A stretch of DNA of 58,837 nt from a virus. The notes beneath the pieces were generated by a model. The model had not been told where the DNA came from and did not search any database. It saw nothing but the letters and a program-made list of their open reading frames with translations. The DNA lies in IMG/VR virus record IMGVR_UViG_3300045119_000159, positions 1-58,837 of that record; one strand, written 5' to 3'. Below are positions 54,089 to 58,837 of the stretch, one piece after another (the stretch's first letter is position 1; every line of letters starts with the position of its first letter). The position numbers were made by a program, and so were the translations under genes.

Positions 54089-54549
54089 CCCCCATGCAGC
54101 ACAGCCAGCAACGCTAGAGCCAGCTTAGAGCCGTCCGTTTCAGGGATCAGCTCCTTGCCGCCGGCTCCTACAAGCTCCGTGCGGTCGCCGTATTTCTTCG
54201 GCAACAGCTTAGATGCGACCCATTTCCGAGCGTCCACACGGAGCCGGGAGCGATTGATGTGCTCTTGATTGGCGACAACCACCGTATCGTCGCCCTGCTG
54301 CCGAAGCATCCAATCGTTCCGAGCATCGTCGGAAATCTCAATTATCTCAGCAGCATAACGCTCGGCCTGAACCTCACGCGCCTGCGCGTATTTCTCGCGG
54401 AACGCGTCATTTTTTGCAATCCAGCGATAAACCGTAGCCTCATCAGGGAATTCATCCTTATCGCAAAGCTCGCGTAATGAGAACCCTGCGATGAGCTTTT
54501 GGCAGATTTCCTCGGCAATCTCGTCTGAATATGAGCTGAAGCGACCCAT
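54073..54549 (-). CDS. terS: Terminase small subunit
   Basis: 158 residues from ATG 54549. An N-terminal HTH-like segment (EICQKLIAGFSLRELCDKDE, then FPDEATVYRWIAKNDAFREK) recognises packaging DNA, followed by AREVQAERYAAEIIEISDDA and a core segment (RLRVDARKWVASKLLPKKYG) typical of this family. The C-terminal tail would contact the large subunit. The start overlaps the stop of the DUF6582-like gene. The last codons lie inside the TAAGACTT repeat array. Confidence 0.9.
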   Translation of the reverse strand: MGRFSSYSDEIAEEICQKLIAGFSLRELCDKDEFPDEATVYRWIAKNDAFREKYAQAREVQAERYAAEIIEISDDARNDWMLRQQGDDTVVVANQEHINRSRLRVDARKWVASKLLPKKYGDRTELVGAGGKELIPETDGSKLALALLAVLHGGKDKS

Positions 54550-54734
54550 CAGCCCTTCCCGATGTTTGGATATCGCCGATGCACAGCGGCGCGGACCTTG
54601 GCTTTTTCCTCGGGAGTGCCATTTGCCGAGACTCTTGAGAGGGCGTCTCGGGCGTGAGCGGCGTCGTGGATCGGATATCTGCGCCCAGGCAAAGCAAAAG
54701 CGCTGGCGGGCAGATCCTTGCGCGTCGCACTCAT
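54549..54734 (-). CDS. DUF6582-like small protein
   Basis: 61 residues from ATG 54734 (another ATG at 54746). RRYPIHDAAHARDALSRVSA, then GTPEEKAKVRAAVHRRYPNI match the conserved pattern (PI-D-AHAR-A--RV----GTPEE---V---V---YP). The family is widespread in phages and as a domain of capsid proteases; its role is unknown. It directly precedes the terminase small subunit (TGATG). Confidence 0.78.
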   Translation of the reverse strand: MSATRKDLPASAFALPGRRYPIHDAAHARDALSRVSANGTPEEKAKVRAAVHRRYPNIGKG

Positions 54735-54760
54735 CAATACCGCCATTGCACCCCCAACGC

Positions 54761-54790
54761 AAAAGCGCGCCGAGATTGCTCTGGGCGCGC
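54761..54790 (-). terminator. Rho-independent terminator
   Basis: On the minus strand a stem GCGCGCC / GGCGCGC (7 bp, loop of 12 nt) is followed by TTTTGCG. It ends transcripts coming from the gene at 54844-55410 just before the DUF6582-like and terminase genes, so packaging genes may need their own or antiterminated transcription. Confidence 0.7.
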
Positions 54791-54843
54791 GTAGTTCTAA
54801 TCGCTAGGCGCTTGTGGCAGGTTTCGTGTGACGCGTCAAGCGG

Positions 54844-55410
54844 TTAAAAACCAAAATGGACTCTCAAGCTCCCTAGCGCTCCGATCAAAACACCCGCGGC
54901 CATTGTTGGGGGCATCGCTCGACCCCGGTAATCCTCCCGCGCCAGCCATCCTTTGATGCTCGTCTCGCAGCCGAAGACGTGCCATACCCCACACCCGGCA
55001 ACGCTTCCCATGCCTCCCAGCGCCGCCACGGCAGCGTGAACGGCTTCCCACGCCCCAACATGCCCAAAATGCTTTCCGGGTATAGGCGAGCCTCCTGTGC
55101 GGCCCATATCGGCTGCGCGGAGCGGCGACAAGCCGGCGCGCTGGAATAGCTCGTGGAACGTATCGGCAGCCATCCTTTCCTCCTTGGTGATGCGCCCGGC
55201 GCGTTCCCAGGTATCAAGCAATGCGTATCCTTGCCACGGATCGCCGATGCCTCCTTGGGAATCGACAATCTGATCGGGGAGACGCTTCACCTTGCCGTGC
55301 TGCTTGCGCCAGTCCGTAGGCTCGTTCGATACCGGCTCGTGATGCGGCAGCGGGGCTTCGATCCGTTCCCCGAAGTAGTCAACCGGCTTATTGCGCTGCT
55401 CAACCATCAT
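54844..55410 (-). CDS. Hypothetical protein, DUF6456-like pattern
   Basis: 188 residues. The C-terminal 110 residues (LDTWERAGRITKEERMAADT, then FHELFQRAGLSP ... AWEAVHAAVAALGGMGSVAG ... CETSIKGWLAREDYRGRAMP) resemble DUF6456-type phage proteins in layout (conserved helices and a late Cys-Gly). The N-terminus is polar. It is the last gene before the terminator at 54761-54790. A late-transcription or packaging regulator is possible. Confidence 0.65.
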   Translation of the reverse strand: MMVEQRNKPVDYFGERIEAPLPHHEPVSNEPTDWRKQHGKVKRLPDQIVDSQGGIGDPWQGYALLDTWERAGRITKEERMAADTFHELFQRAGLSPLRAADMGRTGGSPIPGKHFGHVGAWEAVHAAVAALGGMGSVAGCGVWHVFGCETSIKGWLAREDYRGRAMPPTMAAGVLIGALGSLRVHFGF

Positions 55411-55432
55411 GCATCTAGCCCCCGGAACTGCC

Positions 55433-55609
55433 CTAGTTTTTCACGACAATCCAGCCAATTCCTGGCTTGTAGGTCGCAGTTACGCTGTCTCGCGCCGTTA
55501 ACCCATTGGGCCAGGTGTTTGGCGCTGGTTGCTGCATCTCAGGAATTGACCACCAATGCCAAGCCAGGGCGATGGCGAGCAATACAGCGCAAACGTCAAA
55601 CCATCTCAT
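55433..55609 (-). CDS. Small membrane-anchored or exported peptide
   Basis: 58 residues with an N-terminal hydrophobic helix (MRWFDVCAVLLAIALAWHWW) and a short beta-rich tail (SVTATYKPGIGWIVVKN). The start lies 14 bp inside the end of the HTH gene upstream. Function unknown. Confidence 0.6.
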   Translation of the reverse strand: MRWFDVCAVLLAIALAWHWWSIPEMQQPAPNTWPNGLTARDSVTATYKPGIGWIVVKN

Positions 55610-55817
55610 CGCTGCGTTTCCCCCGTCTTAGCCTGATTGTCTCTGCCGCTGAGCGCAGCCCTCGAACCAATTGCCCGACACGCTGCGGGGTTATTTTGAA
55701 TGCCCGCGCTACCTCCCGGACCGTATGGCCGGCGAGGTAATAGGTGCGTACCGCCTCGTTGCGCTCGACCTTTGGCTTTCGCCCACGTGTTTCTGGCGTT
55801 ACGTTGACAGGTTCCAT
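55596..55817 (-). CDS. HTH regulator, possibly leaderless
   Basis: 73 residues: basic start (TPETRGRKPKVERNEAVRTY) and an HTH of sigma/resolvase type (HTVREVARAFKITPQRVGQL). The promoter TTGCAA-N17-TACATT on the minus strand would start transcription about one base before the ATG, so the mRNA is probably leaderless. It is divergent from the small accessory genes to the right and may regulate both directions. Confidence 0.72.
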   Translation of the reverse strand: MEPVNVTPETRGRKPKVERNEAVRTYYLAGHTVREVARAFKITPQRVGQLVRGLRSAAETIRLRRGKRSDEMV

Positions 55818-55824
55818 CTGCCAT

Positions 55825-55853
55825 AATGTAGGCCATCTGCAAAAAAATTGCAA
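55825..55853 (-). promoter_or_regulatory. Minus-strand promoter of the HTH gene
   Basis: -35 TTGCAA (55853-55848), 17-bp spacer, -10 TACATT (55830-55825). The expected start is next to the ATG at 55817. Confidence 0.65.
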
Positions 55854-55870
55854 TCCCTCGATTATTTTCC

Positions 55871-55899
55871 TTGACAGGCTGATTTGGCCGCTCTATGTT
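55871..55899 (+). promoter_or_regulatory. Plus-strand sigma70 promoter of the right-end operon
   Basis: -35 TTGACA (55871-55876), a perfect consensus, 17-bp spacer, -10 TATGTT (55894-55899). It reads toward the chain of small genes from 55937. It is back to back with the HTH promoter, 17 bp away. Confidence 0.78.
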
Positions 55900-55936
55900 C
55901 GTATTCATCAGAGCAGACAACACGGAGCGAAACCCA

Positions 55937-56137
55937 ATGAACCACCCAGATATCACCGTCTACCAGGATGCAACCGGCTGGGCATTTGTGCCGCATGGCG
56001 AAAAAGCGGACGCTTTTGTGTTTCATCAGTTTGCGTCTATCGGCGAGCGTGACCTTGAGCTTGCCGACGTGAACGAGATTTGCCATCGCGCCAAATGCCG
56101 TGGCTTTAAGGTTAACTTCGTACCGCAAGCGGCCTAA
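55937..56137 (+). CDS. Hypothetical 66-residue protein
   Basis: First gene of the right-end operon. Beta-rich start (HPDITVYQDATGWAFVPHGE), a middle helix (FASIGERDLELADVNEICHR) and a basic end. Two cysteines. No family. Confidence 0.7.
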   Translation: MNHPDITVYQDATGWAFVPHGEKADAFVFHQFASIGERDLELADVNEICHRAKCRGFKVNFVPQAA

Positions 56138-56180
56138 CAAGGCCTGTCGGCGCTGATGAGTTCCGAAAGGATGAAACCCG

Positions 56181-56537
56181 ATGACGATTTATAGCAATCC
56201 TCGTATGGAAGCGGTTATCGACGGCTGGCCAATCGGCTCGCAGCGGACTACCGCAACATTCGCAATCGAAACCGACCCGAAACGGGGTCAACGTGGAACG
56301 CGGTTCATTATTGACCCGAAGACCGGGAAGCCCAGCGCGACGAAGAAGCTCACCTTTGCGCGGCAAGCTCGGATCGTCGATGGCGACGACGGCCGCACCT
56401 ACATCATCGAGTTGACCATGTATGGTCATATCTCGGTTATGCGCGGCGATATGAAATATCAGGCCGAGGATGCCATTTTCGAGCGCGACCCGCGATACGC
56501 CGACATGCGCGCTCTGTTCAATGTGGCGGCGCTCTAA
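56181..56537 (+). CDS. Hypothetical 118-residue protein
   Basis: Beta-rich, with ATFAIETDPKRGQRGTRFII and DGDDGRTYIIELTMYGHISV suggesting a barrel-like fold, then a helix at the end. Preceded by an AAGGATGAAA leader. No family recognised. Confidence 0.7.
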   Translation: MTIYSNPRMEAVIDGWPIGSQRTTATFAIETDPKRGQRGTRFIIDPKTGKPSATKKLTFARQARIVDGDDGRTYIIELTMYGHISVMRGDMKYQAEDAIFERDPRYADMRALFNVAAL

Positions 56538-56585
56538 GCGCCGTCGCTTCCCCATACCAAACACGGCAGACAAAGAGGAATTGAG

Positions 56586-56813
56586 ATGATCGCGAAAATC
56601 ACCAAGGCTTACGTCCGGCACTACAGCGACAATGGCCAAACCAAGGCTTATGTCGAGTGGATCGACCACAAAGGGCAAGCCGGCCGCACCGAAGCCGACA
56701 TCACCAGCCGGCCAGAGGACGGCGTGATGTCTGAGGTTTACGGCGCTCATATGGGTGCGCTCATGGCGCGCGCTATCTGCACTGGCGTCACCATCGACCG
56801 CGAGACTTTGTAG
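56586..56813 (+). CDS. Hypothetical 75-residue protein
   Basis: Mixed alpha/beta (KITKAYVRHYSDNGQTKAYV, then EWIDHKGQAGRTEADITSRP). Preceded by a divergent copy of the repeated leader (ACACGGCAGACAAAGAGG). Possible small nucleic-acid-binding protein; no family. Confidence 0.68.
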   Translation: MIAKITKAYVRHYSDNGQTKAYVEWIDHKGQAGRTEADITSRPEDGVMSEVYGAHMGALMARAICTGVTIDRETL

Positions 56814-56849
56814 AGGCGTCCCCACCAACACGGCAGCAGGAGAAACCAG

Positions 56850-57065
56850 ATGACCATTACCAGCCAATTCGATCTCACCTTCGCCACCCAAGCCGAAGCG
56901 GCTGATTTCTTCGCCGCGCTCGACTATCGGCGGCTCCCCGTTCGCCAAGAAACCTATGCGGCGCAAGGCCGCAACGATGATGGTCTCGCCATCGTCACGT
57001 TCGCCCGCCGCAATCTCGTTGATGATGAAGGTCTGCATTTTCACTTTTCAGAAGTGAATCGCTGA
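56850..57065 (+). CDS. Hypothetical 71-residue protein
   Basis: Ferredoxin-like or small alpha/beta fold likely: FDLTFATQAEAADFFAALDY and DDGLAIVTFARRNLVDDEG. Preceded by a copy of the repeated leader (CCCACCAACACGGCAG). Confidence 0.68.
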   Translation: MTITSQFDLTFATQAEAADFFAALDYRRLPVRQETYAAQGRNDDGLAIVTFARRNLVDDEGLHFHFSEVNR

Positions 57066-57066
57066 G

Positions 57067-57258
57067 ATGGATAACACCGAAGGCTCTGACGCTCACCTGA
57101 TCGCCGCCGCGCCGGAGCTGTATGCGGCGCTGAAGTTCGTTTTCGAGCACATCGCCGACAAAGAGCGAGGACCGCGCGATCTTTATCCAGCTTTCGGCTT
57201 GGACGCACAGCGCGTAATCGAGATGGCGCGCGCCGCGCTCGCCAAAGCGCGAGGCTAG
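57067..57258 (+). CDS. Small DAHLIAAAPELY-type protein
   Basis: 63 residues: the start SDAHLIAAAPELYAALKFVF is a common phage motif, followed by a helix with GLDAQRVIEMARAALAKAR. It begins 1 bp after the previous gene. Role unknown. Confidence 0.7.
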   Translation: MDNTEGSDAHLIAAAPELYAALKFVFEHIADKERGPRDLYPAFGLDAQRVIEMARAALAKARG

Positions 57259-57292
57259 TCCCCACCAACACGGCAGCCCACGGAGAGATCAG

Positions 57293-57559
57293 ATGCGGAT
57301 GTTCGACGCGCTGAAAGCCGACGCCGAGAAGCTGCGCGCTCTGACCGGCGAAACGCAGTCGTTCATGATTTCCTGCGACGATTGCGGTGGTGAAGGCGGC
57401 TACGAAGTGGCTTACGCCGCGACCTCGAAATGGGGCGACCCAACGCCCGGCGGCGAATGGATCGAATGCCCCACCTGTCACGGCTCGGGCTGGCTCGACA
57501 ACCACGAACCAGAACCGCCCCTCGATCCCGACGAAATATTTCCGCCGTTCTCTGACTAG
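57293..57559 (+). CDS. Small DnaJ-like zinc-finger protein
   Basis: 88 residues with two CxxCxG motifs (CDDCGGEGG; CPTCHGSGW), as in the DnaJ cysteine-rich domain. Preceded by a full copy of the repeated leader. Perhaps a small chaperone-like or nucleic-acid-binding protein. Confidence 0.72.
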   Translation: MRMFDALKADAEKLRALTGETQSFMISCDDCGGEGGYEVAYAATSKWGDPTPGGEWIECPTCHGSGWLDNHEPEPPLDPDEIFPPFSD

Positions 57560-57592
57560 CCCCACCAACACAGCAACCCACGGAGAGATCAG

Positions 57593-57715
57593 ATGACCCG
57601 TTTCCGCATGGACAACACCAAAGGCTACAGCGCTGCCGAACTTTCCGAACTCAATGCAGCATGGGAGGAAATCATTGCGGCCGCCAATGTCGTCATCTCC
57701 AGATCACAAGGATGA
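57593..57715 (+). CDS. Hypothetical 40-residue protein
   Basis: Last plus-strand gene, preceded by a full copy of the repeated leader (CACCAACACAGCAACCCAC, then GGAGAGATCAG). Contains an amphipathic helix (YSAAELSELNAAWEEIIAAA). Convergent with the membrane protein gene on the other strand, overlapping it by 23 bp. Confidence 0.6.
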   Translation: MTRFRMDNTKGYSAAELSELNAAWEEIIAAANVVISRSQG

Positions 57716-57833
57716 GTTGAAGCGCGGCAAATGCACCAACAACCACCCACCTGATCGCAGCTTGTTCGATGGGGAAGACCCATGCCATTCCGACTCCGGA
57801 AACGAATCCCGCTATGAAATCTTCGGTGCTCAT
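57693..57833 (-). CDS. Two-helix small membrane protein
   Basis: 46 residues with two hydrophobic segments (FIAGFVSGVGMAWVFP and WVVVGAFAALQLILVIW) and no clear charged domain. ATG 57833 lies 11 nt after the stop of the HTH gene upstream. Candidate holin-like or superinfection-exclusion peptide; only the frame and topology support it. Confidence 0.52.
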   Translation of the reverse strand: MSTEDFIAGFVSGVGMAWVFPIEQAAIRWVVVGAFAALQLILVIWR

Positions 57834-57843
57834 TGGCCGGCGG

Positions 57844-58269
57844 CTAGAAACGCACCGCTGGGCATCCTAGGCCATGCTCAGGACGCCACTCTGTTTCCCT
57901 CAGTACCCGGTCCATATAGGCGTCCCAAGCGTCACAGCGGTCGAATGTGGTGCGCTGCCGCTCGCTTCCAAATCTCACCCAGCCCCGGCGTCTGGCAAGG
58001 CCGATAACGCCACACTTGGCAATTCCGTGCTTTGCGCCAATCTCGGAAGCTGTGCTCCGCGTCTCCTCCCACTCCTGCCGGATAGCCTCTTCCTCGCCAG
58101 GCGTCCGCTTCCTTGGAGGTTTCTGCGGATTGAACGAAACCCATCCCCGTCGCCTGAAGAGGCGATAAAGAGTATCCTCCGATACTCCGTAGTCGGCAGC
58201 TATTTGCCTTCGCGTCGTCGGCGTCTCTTCCCACAATACGCGAATGGCCTCTTCCTGTTCTGGACTCAC
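57844..58269 (-). CDS. Tandem HTH protein
   Basis: 141 residues with two HTH-like units: RQIAADYGVSEDTLYRLFRR and ASEIGAKHGIAKCGVIGLAR, each followed by a basic RRGW segment. GTG 58269 overlaps the upstream stop (GTGA) and has GGAGG upstream. A DNA-binding protein with two repeat units suits a replication or partition role, but no family is recognised. Confidence 0.72.
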   Translation of the reverse strand: MSPEQEEAIRVLWEETPTTRRQIAADYGVSEDTLYRLFRRRGWVSFNPQKPPRKRTPGEEEAIRQEWEETRSTASEIGAKHGIAKCGVIGLARRRGWVRFGSERQRTTFDRCDAWDAYMDRVLRETEWRPEHGLGCPAVRF

Positions 58270-58493
58270 GATATCCGCCCTCCGCAAGCCTCGATCTCAG
58301 CCCTTGATGGCTGGTTCTCATCTCCCCCACACTGCCCGCCACAGCCCTGACACTTGCCCTGCGCGCTGCTGAGCGTGGCCCCATATGGGTCTTTCACCCA
58401 GCACACGCCATGCTCGCCGAGGTGACACTGCGACGGGCGGCGAGCCATGCGAACCGGCTCCAGTCTCGCGATGTCTTCCGGCGAGGGACGCAT
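58266..58493 (-). CDS. Small cysteine-rich protein
   Basis: 75 residues from ATG 58493. Two clusters (QCHLGEHGVC; GKCQGCGGQCGG) could bind zinc. The rest is polar. It is coupled to the tandem HTH gene and follows the 62-residue gene. Function unknown. Confidence 0.65.
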   Translation of the reverse strand: MRPSPEDIARLEPVRMARRPSQCHLGEHGVCWVKDPYGATLSSAQGKCQGCGGQCGGDENQPSRAEIEACGGRIS

Positions 58494-58533
58494 CACACTC
58501 GCGCCTCTATCGCCGATCCGTCGTGACGGATGG

Positions 58534-58722
58534 TCATGCTTGCCATTCCCGACTGGTTCGCCGAACATAGGCGTTGAGCCAGCGCACATGCGCCCAGCCG
58601 TAAGGTCTCTCGCCGATTAGGTGACGCAGGCGGTACAGCGGAAAGCCAGACAACCACCAAAAGCGCTCAGCGAGCAGCCGCGACACGACCCCACTAGACC
58701 ACCCGAACCGCCGAAAAAACAT
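58534..58722 (-). CDS. Small basic protein across the circular join
   Basis: 62 residues. The start codon lies in the terminal overlap (58722 equals base 12) with a strong GGAGGAGGAG site. Aromatic and basic (MFFRRFGWSSG; ERFWWLSGFPLYRLRHLIGE). In the circular genome it directly follows the gene at 40-234. Function unknown, possibly membrane- or nucleic-acid-binding. Confidence 0.65.
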   Translation of the reverse strand: MFFRRFGWSSGVVSRLLAERFWWLSGFPLYRLRHLIGERPYGWAHVRWLNAYVRRTSREWQA

Positions 58723-58837
58723 TGCTCCTCCTCCATCCCCCGGTACTCGCTATGTCAGCCCCTTCTCCACGGCTAGCCATCGCGGCACCAGGACCGATGT
58801 CTCGTCATCGGACAGTTCGACCTGCGACAACGGGAGC
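58711..58837. repeat. Terminal overlap, right copy (circular contig)
   Basis: Exact copy of bases 1-127. It contains the start of the small gene ending at 58534 and the downstream end of the 64-residue gene that is complete only at 40-234. A gene count should treat the two copies as one locus. Confidence 0.95.

Larger units (their letters stand above)
56551..57592 (+). repeat. Repeated leader (CACCAACACGGCAG...GGAGAGATCAG) before small genes
   Basis: Four copies precede four separate genes: 56551-56585 (divergent), 56819-56849, 57259-57292 and 57560-57592. The full form begins CCCCACCAACACGGCAGCCC and ends ACGGAGAGATCAG just before ATG, so it includes the Shine-Dalgarno box. The last two copies differ at only about three of 33 bases. 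They look like duplicated translation-start cassettes, or sites bound by one RNA or protein to co-regulate the genes. Confidence 0.72.

Noticed and set aside
1-58837. tRNA genes
   Set aside because: I saw no cloverleaf-like sequence while reading, but a tRNA scan was not possible, so absence is not certain.

Overview
The window is a complete circular phage genome. Bases 1-127 are repeated exactly at 58711-58837, so the contig closes on itself and the unique unit is 58,710 bp. The 127-bp overlap is what a de Bruijn assembler leaves on a circular contig; I do not read it as a packaged terminal repeat. The gene set is that of a short-tailed (podovirus-type) dsDNA phage: T7 gp8-like portal, capsid and scaffold, adaptor and nozzle proteins, and large internal ejection proteins, with no tape measure, sheath or baseplate. 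There is no phage DNA or RNA polymerase and no integrase, so it must use host replication and transcription. GC-rich coding sequence, GTG/TTG starts, the small Cro-like protein and a DUF3309-like peptide suggest an alphaproteobacterial host. This is an inference, not proven.

Layout. (A) 3.7-0 kb and 58.7-57.7 kb, minus strand: early/replication operon with RusA-like resolvase, RepA-like ATPase and many small overlapping genes. (B) 3.4-4.3 kb: immunity-like switch, a Cro-like gene divergent from a repressor-like HTH gene. Two nearly identical promoters (PL and PR) each carry an 18-bp operator exactly in the -35/-10 spacer, and one more operator lies upstream of PR. (C) 4.3-10.3 kb, plus strand: recombination operon (YqaJ exonuclease, ERF annealase, HNH, HTH-GIY-YIG fusion and its HTH paralogue) ending in a secreted PEP-CTERM protein. 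(D) 14.1-10.3 kb, minus strand: lysis and envelope cassette (coiled-coil membrane protein, several tiny membrane proteins, LysM protein, tail-lysozyme-type endolysin, holin-like protein, lipoprotein). (E) 23.8-14.3 kb, minus strand: seven consecutive tightly coupled fibre/receptor-binding type genes, all encoding N-terminal Sec signal peptides. (F) 54.7-24 kb, minus strand: packaging and virion genes. (G) 53.4-54.1 kb: a zinc-knuckle gene bounded by repeated TAAGACTT boxes. (H) 55.8-57.7 kb, plus strand: small accessory genes joined by a repeated leader, driven by a divergent promoter pair.

Most unusual: a tail-fibre/spike set built as exported proteins (signal peptides, even cysteine counts, paired cysteines inside fibre repeats), while the two ejection proteins (2,546 residues together) contain no cysteine at all; and a phage-encoded PEP-CTERM (exosortase substrate) protein. 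Together these suggest a phage that works through the host envelope: its fibres may fold in the periplasm, and at least one product may be anchored or sorted at the host surface. Other points worth following are the triplicated adaptor protein, the lytic transglycosylase-SGNH hydrolase fusion, and the duplicated promoter-operator pair.
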